Assembly (NCBI GenBank): GCA_910578575.1 | Contig: CAJTQP010000087.1 | Span: forward strand, 1 to 6,873 | Source of the DNA: an uncultured Oscillospiraceae bacterium | Lineage (GTDB): Bacteria; Bacillota; Clostridia; Oscillospirales; Oscillospiraceae | Reading direction: 5' to 3' | Length of the DNA: 6,873 nt | Shown: piece by piece, positions 1 through 6,327 of the stretch | Position numbering within the stretch: position 1 is the first letter of the stretch | Layout of the letters: each line of letters starts with the position of its first letter | Notes under the pieces: model-generated | Told to the model about the DNA's origin: nothing | The model's database searches: none | The model's input: the letters and a program-made list of their open reading frames with translations, nothing else | Program-made: the position numbers and the translations under genes

Positions 1-59
1 GCAGGCGGGCCGCCGTTCCTCCACGTGGGGGCAACGTAGGTGCTTCCGCTCAACGGCAT
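1..59 (-). CDS. Tail fibre-like protein, 5' end only (cut by window edge)
   Basis: The first 19 codons read MPLSGSTYVAPTWRNGGPP and then leave the window at base 1. The sequence is identical to the start of the 166-aa fibre gene at 6828. The start is the ATG at 59-57, preceded by the ribosome binding site AAGGGGG at 73-67 with 7 nt spacing; an in-frame GTG at 65 lies too close to that site. The gene lies downstream of the tape measure gene on the same strand, the usual place for baseplate and fibre genes in siphophages. If the sequence is circular this is the same gene as 6328-6828. If not, it is a second fibre gene with an identical N-terminus and an unknown remainder. Confidence 0.8.
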   Translation of the reverse strand, partial: MPLSGSTYVAPTWRNGGPP

Positions 60-104
60 ACCCACACCCCCTTGTGCAGTTTGACGGTTAGGGAACTAGC
101 CGCC
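1..104. repeat. Terminal direct repeat, left copy
   Basis: This stretch is identical, base for base by eye, to 6770-6873 and in the same orientation. On the minus strand it holds the first 59 nt of the fibre gene plus 45 nt of its leader. The matching stops only because the window stops at both sides: the left copy starts at base 1 and the right copy ends at the last base. The right copy ends after two C of what is here a run of ten C (103-112). It may be the overlap of a circular sequence with a unit of 6769 bp, or a true repeat shared by two fibre genes. The true length of the repeat cannot be read from this window. Confidence 0.97.
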
Positions 105-146
105 CCCCCCCCGTTGCCATTTATTGGTAATTGTGCATTTCATCAT
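96..146 (-). CDS. Small ORF candidate, 16 aa, ahead of the fibre gene
   Basis: On the minus strand ATG-ATG is preceded by AAAGGAG with 8 nt spacing, a better site than that of the fibre itself. The reading is MMKCTITNKWQRGGGG followed by TAG at 98-96. I recognise no family. With ten G in the run at 103-112 this ORF is in the same frame as the fibre gene, separated from it only by the TAG and 12 sense codons (FPNRQTAQGGVG). With nine G it would become 31 codons and end on a TGA overlapping the fibre start; with eleven it would end at 19 codons. It could be a leader peptide, an upstream extension of the fibre, or chance. Its reality rests only on the ribosome binding site. Confidence 0.35.
   Translation of the reverse strand: MMKCTITNKWQRGGGG
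103..112 (-). repeat. Homopolymer tract, ten G on the minus strand
   Basis: Ten consecutive C on the plus strand, read as ten G in the direction of the fibre gene. The tract lies 44 nt upstream of the fibre ATG and inside the small ORF that begins at 146. Runs of this length are prone to slipped-strand length change during replication and also to sequencing and assembly error. The right-hand terminal repeat stops inside the same tract, which fits a contig end at a hard-to-read homopolymer. Confidence 0.9.
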
Positions 147-201
147 AACACACGCTCCTTTCCCTGTTCTGCCTCTATCTTATCCGGGGGCGCAAGTGGA
201 T

Positions 202-3200
202 TTATCTTCCCGCAAACAAGCTCAAATTCCGTGCCTTTTGTGCCAGCTCATACACCGTCATCCCCTTGGCCTGCTGCTCTGTCAGGGTAATGTTCCCATA
301 TTGGTAGGTATCGCCGTTGTTGTAAGTAGCGCCGCCGGTACTGGCCCCATGGGGAGAAGCAGGCATATTCAAACTAGGGGCCCCGTATAGAAAGCCCAAT
401 TCCTTCATGCGCTGTTCAAACACTTCATTTGAAGTGGGCGCTAATAGCTTGGCGGTGATATCCGGCGGCAAAACCATCTCATTCTCCGCCGTAGCCTTGA
501 TGCCCCCCAGCCCCCGAAGGACCCCGCCCTGGTCGTATTTGTCATACTTACCCTTATAGGTCTGTGTGGTGGTGTTTGAGCTTTTGATACTGTTGTAAGA
601 GCCATCCTTGTTGACTCCTGTGATGGTGTAGGTGCCGCCCCCCGTCACCACACTATCCCCCACGCCCAGTCCCTTCGGTGCCGAACCATCCGACGTAACC
701 TTTACCACCCTATTCCCGCCGGAAGAACTCCCAGAGGAACCGGAAGGACGCAGGGAAGAACTGGAGGAACCAGACGAGGTAGTGGGGCGCTTGGTAGACC
801 CTGAGGACTGCTCCCCCTTTTGTTTCCCACTCTCCCATTCCTTGAAAATTTCGCTGTTGGTCTTGAATCCCGCCGCCGTTGGGTCGATCCCCTGGGCGGC
901 CATTTTGTTGCTGCGCTGCTCGGCCCAATAGTTGAACTCGGCCAAGTCTTTGGCGCGGTACATCAGCGCGGAGTAGTCGGTGGTATCCTTGGAATAGTCC
1001 TTAGAGGAAAGGCCGCTTCCGGCGCCGAACATCCCTAGGGACCCGTTTGCCCCATAGAAACTGTCTCCGGTGTTGGTGCTGATGGCGGAGGAAATGTAGT
1101 TGTTCAAATCCTCCAACAGTCGCCGGGTGTTTTCCACCTGTTCCTTCATCAAAGGCGTACCGTTCTTGGCTAAGTCTGCCAGGATGTCCCCGATCTCCCT
1201 GGTGGGCTCCTGGACACTCTCAATGATATCCTCCCACCCCTCTTCCAGGGCATCGTAAGCCGCATTGATGGCCTCCTTGCGCCGCTCGATCGCCTTGACA
1301 GCCTCCTCATACGCCAGGTCTGCCCGATACTCTTCTAGGTCTTTTTCCGCCTCTTCCAGGTTCTTTTTGGCGTCCTCCACACTCTTGGCATCCGCCACCC
1401 ATTCCCACTGTCCAGATGAGGCGTTGTAGGTGCGGATGGTGCGCTCGTTCTGGGCATTTTCCAGAGCCGCGCGGGCTTCTTCCACCTTCAGGAGCTTTTC
1501 TTCCAAGGTCAGCTCATCTTCCTTGGCGTTGCGGGCATCCTTCATCTCTTGGAGCCGCCGGTCCAAGGCGTCGATTTCCTCATCCCTGGCGATTTGGGCC
1601 CGTTTCAGCTCCGCCGCCACCGCCTCGTCCAACTCATCCCAAAGGTCTTGTTGGACCTTAGCAATCTCTTCCTGAACGTTCCACCACTCAATGGAAAGCT
1701 CGTTGATCTCCTCCTGGGCCGCCCCGATAGAGCGCAGATACTCCGCTTCTTCGTGGAGGTTGCTCTGGATTTCCTTCAGCTTGGAAATCCGGTCCCCGGC
1801 GCTGGCCCCCTGCTTCTCCATCAACTCCAACTGGGATTCCATCAAATCCCGCTGCTTCTCAAAGGCTTCCTGTTGGACCTTCTGGATGTTCTCCAGTTCC
1901 TTCCACCAGTCGGTGGAGTTTGCCAGGATATCCTTCTGCTCCCCATTGGTGGCGCGAAGGTGGTTATTGATGTTGTTCAGGGCGGCCTGTATTTCCCTGG
2001 ACTTGGCCGCCAGGGCGTCTGCCCCCGCCCCGGAGGCTTCCAGGAAACTATACTGCGCCTTGAGCAGTTCCAGGTCATTTTGCAGGGCCTCTAGCTTAGC
2101 ATCCTCCCCGCCGCTCCCAGACCCGCTGGCTTTCCCGCTTCTGGAGGTAGACTTTTTGCTGTTGCCCTTTTGGGTTGTTGTATTTTTTGTTCCGCTGCTG
2201 CTTGACGAGCTTTGGGGGGTTCCTTCGCTTTCCTTTGTCCCTCCCACATTAAAATACTTGGAAAGCCCGGTCCCCTTGGAAAAAGCCGGGATAGGTATAT
2301 CAGCTTCTTTGCCCGCCAGGATAGTTTGGGTTTCTTCAGCGGTAAACACTTGTGCTCCCCGCTCCAGGGTGGTTATGGTCGGTTTCCCACCCCCCGCAAT
2401 TCTCGCGCGACCTCCTTCCCGTATGATCTCCGGCCCAAGCTCGTTTACCATTGCTTTCCCACCTGGGGCGTTTTCGGTGCCAGAGGCAAACATTTTCCCT
2501 ATCGCCCCAAAAACCGAAGAAGCCGCAAACCCAATGGGATTCGCTTGGATGGTTATGGTCTTGGTCCTTGGCAGCGCGTTGATTTTCGCTGCAATAGCCT
2601 CTAACTTCGCTTGTGCATCATTGTCCTGCAACTGTATTTTAGGCTGCGCTTTTGTTTTGCCCAGCTCTTGCAGGGAGCCTTTCACCTCATCGGACTTCTT
2701 CTTGGCCCCCTGCGCCTGTTCCCCCAAAGTCTGAAAGGAATCGTTACCCCGCAAAACATTCAGTTGATTATTCGCCTCGGCGAGGGTCCCCCCCATATCC
2801 CCTGCGGCGTTTTTTAGCCCCTCTATTTCCTTTGTGACCTCGACCACAGGCCCACCATCCAGTTGCTGCTTTAGGTCTCTTATTTCGTTGACCACCCCTG
2901 AAAAGTGCACCCCATCTAGTTCCTGCGCCTTCTGTACAAACCCCGAAATCTCTTCTTTGCTATAGCCCAGTTCCCCTGCAAATTGACTAAACGCCTTATA
3001 ATCGATTTCAATTTCCCCGCTGGCGTTCTCTCTCGCAATTTCCAGCTCTTTCAGCGAATTGATGACCTCATTGGTATCGGCTGTGATACTAAAAACAAGA
3101 AGAGTATCGTCAGCTTGCATCGCAGCGATGGTATTTTCGATTTCCTCCTTTGTCGCCCCTATCTCTTGGAGGTTTTTTTGAAGCGCTTCTTTGTTGATGG

Positions 3201-5745
3201 CGGTTTTCCCGCCCATTTCCGCCGTATTTTGGAATTTCTCCAATGCCACCGCTGCCGCCAGGGCTGCATCCTCCGAAGTTCCCAGCATCGTCAACATGTT
3301 CTCGTAGGCCTCTATCATGGCCTTTTGGGATTCTGTGAGCTCAAAGCCGCTGTCGCTGTATTTTTTCAGGCTATTGTAATACTCCTCCATTTCCGTAGCC
3401 AAATCGCCCAGCTCGGCCCGGTACTCCTTTGCGCTGATATCCCCAGCCAAAAAAGATTCTGTTAGCTGGTCCTGCACTTTGTTAAACTTTGACAGCCTTG
3501 CGTAGTCCAGCGTTTTTCCTGCTGCCTCTGTTCGTTCGTCTCCAATCCCCAAAGAGGATTGAAAGCGTTCAAACTCCAATTTTTCCGCATCTTTTACCTG
3601 CTGTTCCAGGATGCCCTTTTGTGCTTGAAGGATTGTAAGCCGTCGTTTTTCCGCTTCATTCAGGCTACCAATGCGAGACATCAGGTCCTCATACTCCGAC
3701 CCAACCCCATACTTCTCTTCCAGTTGGTTTTGCAGCCCCTCCAGTTCCTTCCGGGCATTCTCTACCGTAGGTGCAATTTCTCGCAGGCCCTTAATCAGCG
3801 CATACAGGCCCGCCGCTGCAATCGCCCCTGTGAATATGGGGTTTGTCTTGAAAAACGTCCCAAAGGTGGCCATTGCTGATTCGGCAACACCAAACTCCTT
3901 CGTCAACAAGAAGAAATCCTTAAATGCCCTCACCAGGCCTGTCCCGGCAAGCCCCTTGCCCGCCTTGCCCAAAAGTCTTACCGCCGTAGCCATACCAACC
4001 ATTCCCATGGCGGTGTGTCCCAAGTCGCTATCCAGTGCGTCAATGACCTCTGTGACCCCGGTGATAGCACCCTTAATGGCATCCGTCTCCACCATGTGAG
4101 ACACAAACTGCGTCCAGGTATTTTTCAGGACTTCCGTTTTCCGCCCCCAGGAATCCATGGCCCGCTCCACCTCGCGGTCAGCGGACCCGGCAGCGTTGTG
4201 GTACTTGTCCAGCATATCCTCATACATATCCCAATTCTGGACCAAAGCCAACAACTGAGAAGTACGCAGCTTGCCGCCAATATCGGAGACCATCTCCATT
4301 AGCTTCTGTTCCGTAAGAACGCCGTCCTTCATGGACTTCGCCAAAGCGCCGATTGCCTCCATGGGGTTGATGAGGGTACCGGTGGCATCTGCCGCCTCTA
4401 CCACGTCGGAGGCATAGATTTTAAGTACATCCCGCAGGCCAGCGATCTCCCCGGTGGTCCAGGTAACACCCTCGTCGATCTCCGTCTTGGTGTCGCCCAT
4501 GATGTTCAGCATCAGGGCTCGGAGGGCAGTCGCCGCCTCGGTACCGCTGCGCTGTGTGACTGCGGTAATGGTGCCCAAAGATGCACTCAACTCATCAATG
4601 CCCACATGCCCTTGCGCCGCGATAGGCGCCACCTTGCCCAAGCCCTCTGCGATCTTGGGAATACTGGTGGCAAAGTTGTTGCCGATCTCATTGGCACCAT
4701 CCAGTACCGCAGACAACTTTTCCGTAGACCCCTGATACTTGTAAGCTGCATCCACCGCCAAGAGGAATTGATTGGCGATATCCGCCGTGGTATCGCCCAC
4801 GATCTGGGTTTTGACCGCCAACTCGCCCATATCCTCTGCCCGATCCAGATAGCCCGCGCGGGTAAACTCTGTCACCGAAGTCAAATACGCGTCCGCCGCC
4901 ACGCCATAGGCGGAGGCGGTCTTATACGCCTGCTCCCCCATGGCCTTCAAGCGCTCTTCCGGCCATTTTGTGACCTTCCCCACGTTCACCAGCTCGGCGT
5001 CCACGGCTTTCATGGTTTCCAGCGCGTCTTTGAATGCCTGTACGGGTTTATAGATCAGAGCCGCTGTCACCATGGCTTGTCCCATGCTTTTCGCGCTGCT
5101 GGCAAGACTGGTCATAAGGCCCTGGGTGGACTTCGTTGCCTCGTTGGTGCTCCTGGCCAACTGCTGGCGGGAGGCAGACGCCCTCTGCGCCGCAGCCGCT
5201 CCTTGGGCCTGGGCCGTTCTGGTCCGCTCCTGCTGGGTTGCCAGGCGGACCTCCTCTGTGGCGGTCCTTTGTGTCTGGGTCGCCAGTTTTGCCCGCTCTG
5301 TCGCTGTCTTTCCCGCCTGGGTGGCCGCTTTGGCCTGCGCTGTTGCGGTTTTCTCCGTTTGGGTCGCCAACCGCGCTTCCTCTGTGGCCGTTTTCTCGGT
5401 CTGGGTCGCCAGGCGGGCTTCTTGGGTTGCTGTCCTCTGTGCCTCCGTGGCCAGACGTGCCTGCTGGGTCGCCAGTTGATTCTCCGCCGTCATGCGCCTT
5501 TGAGTCGCCTGGGCGGTCCTCTCTTGGGCTATTCTCACCTGCGCTTGAGAGCGCTCCAGCTTTGCCGCAGCGTTTACAAACTTCGTGACGCTGTTGATGT
5601 TTTTCACGATAGACTTGTCCAGCGCGGCAAAGCCGGAGGCATCTACCCGGATTTTTACACTTTTCGATTGAAGCTTAGCAAGCTCCGCCTGTAGTGTCGT
5701 AACTTGGCTTTTATCAACCTTTACCTTGAGTGTGACAACTTCCAT
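202..5745 (-). CDS. Phage tail tape measure protein, TP901 family, 1847 aa
   Basis: This protein sets tail length, fills the tail tube lumen and in many phages helps genome entry. The ATG at 5745-5743 follows GGGAGG (5758-5753) with 7 nt spacing; the stop is TAA at 204-202. In order: a short N-terminal segment; a 14-residue tandem repeat, about residues 68-193; the TP901 core, about 244-420 (KAVDAELVNVGKVTKWP through ATALRALMLNIMG); hydrophobic stretches near 578-605 and 635-655; helical and coiled-coil stretches; a glycine-rich motif near 1085-1130 (NAPGGKAMVNELGPEIIREG) typical of clostridial tape measures; a Ser/Thr/Lys/Gly linker, 1170-1217; a long charged coiled coil, about 1217-1560; a second Ser-rich linker, 1645-1680; a small probable beta domain, 1680-1715; and a C-terminal GGVLRGLGGIKAT...EMVLPPDI segment, about 1738-1766. 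The frame is unbroken. The upstream stop overlaps the ribosome binding site, indicating translational coupling to the gp10-like gene. Confidence 0.95.
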   Translation of the reverse strand: MEVVTLKVKVDKSQVTTLQAELAKLQSKSVKIRVDASGFAALDKSIVKNINSVTKFVNAAAKLERSQAQVRIAQERTAQATQRRMTAENQLATQQARLATEAQRTATQEARLATQTEKTATEEARLATQTEKTATAQAKAATQAGKTATERAKLATQTQRTATEEVRLATQQERTRTAQAQGAAAAQRASASRQQLARSTNEATKSTQGLMTSLASSAKSMGQAMVTAALIYKPVQAFKDALETMKAVDAELVNVGKVTKWPEERLKAMGEQAYKTASAYGVAADAYLTSVTEFTRAGYLDRAEDMGELAVKTQIVGDTTADIANQFLLAVDAAYKYQGSTEKLSAVLDGANEIGNNFATSIPKIAEGLGKVAPIAAQGHVGIDELSASLGTITAVTQRSGTEAATALRALMLNIMGDTKTEIDEGVTWTTGEIAGLRDVLKIYASDVVEAADATGTLINPMEAIGALAKSMKDGVLTEQKLMEMVSDIGGKLRTSQLLALVQNWDMYEDMLDKYHNAAGSADREVERAMDSWGRKTEVLKNTWTQFVSHMVETDAIKGAITGVTEVIDALDSDLGHTAMGMVGMATAVRLLGKAGKGLAGTGLVRAFKDFFLLTKEFGVAESAMATFGTFFKTNPIFTGAIAAAGLYALIKGLREIAPTVENARKELEGLQNQLEEKYGVGSEYEDLMSRIGSLNEAEKRRLTILQAQKGILEQQVKDAEKLEFERFQSSLGIGDERTEAAGKTLDYARLSKFNKVQDQLTESFLAGDISAKEYRAELGDLATEMEEYYNSLKKYSDSGFELTESQKAMIEAYENMLTMLGTSEDAALAAAVALEKFQNTAEMGGKTAINKEALQKNLQEIGATKEEIENTIAAMQADDTLLVFSITADTNEVINSLKELEIARENASGEIEIDYKAFSQFAGELGYSKEEISGFVQKAQELDGVHFSGVVNEIRDLKQQLDGGPVVEVTKEIEGLKNAAGDMGGTLAEANNQLNVLRGNDSFQTLGEQAQGAKKKSDEVKGSLQELGKTKAQPKIQLQDNDAQAKLEAIAAKINALPRTKTITIQANPIGFAASSVFGAIGKMFASGTENAPGGKAMVNELGPEIIREGGRARIAGGGKPTITTLERGAQVFTAEETQTILAGKEADIPIPAFSKGTGLSKYFNVGGTKESEGTPQSSSSSSGTKNTTTQKGNSKKSTSRSGKASGSGSGGEDAKLEALQNDLELLKAQYSFLEASGAGADALAAKSREIQAALNNINNHLRATNGEQKDILANSTDWWKELENIQKVQQEAFEKQRDLMESQLELMEKQGASAGDRISKLKEIQSNLHEEAEYLRSIGAAQEEINELSIEWWNVQEEIAKVQQDLWDELDEAVAAELKRAQIARDEEIDALDRRLQEMKDARNAKEDELTLEEKLLKVEEARAALENAQNERTIRTYNASSGQWEWVADAKSVEDAKKNLEEAEKDLEEYRADLAYEEAVKAIERRKEAINAAYDALEEGWEDIIESVQEPTREIGDILADLAKNGTPLMKEQVENTRRLLEDLNNYISSAISTNTGDSFYGANGSLGMFGAGSGLSSKDYSKDTTDYSALMYRAKDLAEFNYWAEQRSNKMAAQGIDPTAAGFKTNSEIFKEWESGKQKGEQSSGSTKRPTTSSGSSSSSLRPSGSSGSSSGGNRVVKVTSDGSAPKGLGVGDSVVTGGGTYTITGVNKDGSYNSIKSSNTTTQTYKGKYDKYDQGGVLRGLGGIKATAENEMVLPPDITAKLLAPTSNEVFEQRMKELGFLYGAPSLNMPASPHGASTGGATYNNGDTYQYGNITLTEQQAKGMTVYELAQKARNLSLFAGR
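5209..5460 (-). repeat. 14-aa (42-nt) tandem repeat in the tape measure gene
   Basis: Residues 96-179 of the tape measure protein are six units of 14 residues with no gap: ARLATEAQRTATQE, ARLATQTEKTATEE, ARLATQTEKTATAQ, AKAATQAGKTATER, AKLATQTQRTATEE and VRLATQQERTRTAQ. Weaker units extend the array on both sides to about residues 68-193 (5167-5544). Fourteen residues equal two heptads, so a regular helix or coiled coil is expected. The DNA copies have diverged, so the array is not a fresh duplication throughout. Confidence 0.93.
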
Positions 5746-5760
5746 CCGTTATCCTCCCTC
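5746..5760 (-). promoter_or_regulatory. Coupled ribosome binding site of the tape measure gene
   Basis: The minus strand reads GAGGGAGGATAACGG just before the ATG. The stop TGA of the upstream gene (5761-5759) overlaps the first bases of the Shine-Dalgarno, so ribosomes finishing the gp10-like protein end on the start site of the next gene. The 11-mer GGAGGATAACG (5757-5747) also occurs in the ribosome binding site of the upstream gene (6203-6193). Confidence 0.85.
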
Positions 5761-6190
5761 AAAATCCCCTGGCCCGAAGTCCAGAGATCAAATCCGCGCC
5801 GAACCGGCCACTGGCATAGCTTCTTTCTGCCTCTTCATGGAAGGGCCGGGGCCCTGCTTTATGGAAGTTATAGCGGGAAGAGCCAGCGGCAATGGCCTCC
5901 GCCAACCGTTCCCCTGGCACCTTCCCGCCCCAGAGCTGCTGCCAAGGCGCATCGTCGGTGATGGTGAGGACTTTCCCTCCATACTGAACGGTCATATTCC
6001 CTGTGTCCGCCAGTCCTCCGGCCGCTTTCCTCCGGCTCAAAAATGTGGGAGCATACGCCCCATAAACATTTCTCTCCACAGCCTCTTGCAGCGCTTCCTT
6101 GGCCCCATCCGCCACCTCCGTTTGCATCACTTGGTCGATAGCGGCATCCAGCTTCGCTAGAAAATCTGCAATATTCACGCTCTCACCCAT
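5759..6190 (-). CDS. HK97-gp10-like tail/neck protein, 143 aa
   Basis: A small soluble protein resembling the gp10-like proteins found in clostridial phage tail modules; family members act as tail-completion or neck components. What is visible: an N-terminal helix (residues 7-40) rich in Ala, Asp and Glu; then VYGAYAPTFLSRRKAAGGLAD (43-62) leading into a short beta segment (MTVQYGGKVLTITDD, 66-80); then the PRPF motif (114-117) and a C-terminal helix ending in LRARGF. The pattern Tyr-x-Pro...Arg-Arg...Gly-Gly-Leu followed by Pro-Arg-Pro-Phe near the end is what I associate with this group. A longer reading from a TTG at 6217 exists, but the ATG at 6190-6188 follows AAAGGAGG (6206-6199) with 8 nt spacing and the extra residues would encode the ribosome binding site itself. 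Role is inferred from resemblance and position. Confidence 0.72.
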   Translation of the reverse strand: MGESVNIADFLAKLDAAIDQVMQTEVADGAKEALQEAVERNVYGAYAPTFLSRRKAAGGLADTGNMTVQYGGKVLTITDDAPWQQLWGGKVPGERLAEAIAAGSSRYNFHKAGPRPFHEEAERSYASGRFGADLISGLRARGF

Positions 6191-6206
6191 GGCGTTATCC
6201 TCCTTT
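6191..6206 (-). promoter_or_regulatory. Strong ribosome binding site of the gp10-like gene
   Basis: AAAGGAGG at 6206-6199 with an 8-nt spacer (ATAACGCC) before ATG. This site decides the start in favour of the 143-aa reading over a 152-aa reading from TTG. It begins only 3 nt after the T-tract of the terminator upstream, leaving no room for a promoter between them. Confidence 0.88.
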
Positions 6207-6209
6207 ATG

Positions 6210-6257
6210 AAAAGCAAAAGGGGCTGTCCCCTCTCTTTGCAGAGAAGGAACAGCCCC
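6210..6257 (-). terminator. Rho-independent terminator after the fibre gene
   Basis: On the minus strand an outer stem of 8 bp (ACAGCCCC 6250-6257 with GGGGCTGT 6220-6227, plus-strand bases) is followed inward by a mismatch, 2 bp, a second mismatch and 5 bp (TCTCT/AGAGA) around the loop TTGC (6237-6240). Transcription from the fibre side meets the stem and then TTTTGCTTTT (6219-6210), the arrangement of an intrinsic terminator. The plus strand has no T-run beyond the stem, so it acts in the minus direction. Because it sits directly in front of the gp10-like gene it may instead be a partial terminator or attenuator for the tape measure genes. Confidence 0.8.
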
Positions 6258-6267
6258 CTTGGCTCTT

Positions 6268-6289
6268 CCCGCCGCCCCTTTGCGGCGGG
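6268..6289. other. GC-rich perfect hairpin downstream of the fibre gene
   Basis: CCCGCCGC (6268-6275) and GCGGCGGG (6282-6289) form a perfect 8-bp stem with a 6-nt loop. Neither strand has a T-run right after it: the minus strand continues with AAGAGCC, the plus strand with GTATATTTG. It is therefore not a standard terminator by itself. It could protect the 3' end of the fibre transcript or assist the terminator lying 11 bp further on. Confidence 0.65.
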
Positions 6290-6327
6290 GTATATTTGTC
6301 AGTTGCAGCTAACCCCAAAGTGTAAGG

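Larger units (their letters stand above)
60..201 (-). other. Leader between tape measure and fibre gene
   Basis: These 142 bases separate the tape measure stop from the fibre start on the minus strand. They hold a strong Shine-Dalgarno (AAAGGAG, 161-155) in front of a double ATG (146-141), a run of ten G (112-103), an amber stop in the fibre frame (98-96) and the fibre's own weaker Shine-Dalgarno (AAGGGGG, 73-67). I see no terminator hairpin here, so transcription from the tape measure gene probably continues into the fibre gene. Confidence 0.7.

Noticed and set aside
1..104. Reading the terminal repeats as packaging ends (direct terminal repeats) of a complete small phage genome.
   Set aside because: They lie inside a fibre gene, and the window lacks every head, packaging and replication gene, so a complete phage genome is excluded.
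72..390. Two short plus-strand open frames (72-290 and 124-390) at the left end.
   Set aside because: They overlap the 3' end of the tape measure gene in antisense, cross the homopolymer and leader, and have no supporting start site or protein pattern.
1691..2734. Plus-strand open frame of 347 codons opposite the coiled-coil region of the tape measure gene.
   Set aside because: The minus-strand frame is complete, with recognisable tape measure motifs over the same stretch; the plus-strand reading is Ser/Phe/Pro-rich low complexity expected of an antisense shadow.
4606..5694. Long plus-strand open frame (362 codons) opposite the tape measure repeats, with a repetitive Cys/Gly/Arg/Leu translation.
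   Set aside because: It mirrors the 42-nt repeat and high GC of the real minus-strand gene, has no ribosome binding site I can see, and its translation has no recognisable protein pattern.
6191..6217. TTG start at 6217 giving a 152-aa version of the gp10-like protein.
   Set aside because: The extra codons would translate the AAAGGAGG site itself and the TTG lies in the terminator T-tract; the ATG at 6190 has ideal spacing.
6289..6325. Promoter-like bases on the minus strand (TTGGGG, 18 nt, TATACC) upstream of the gp10-like gene.
   Set aside because: Only 3 and 4 of 6 positions match the consensus boxes, and transcripts from it would still cross the terminator.
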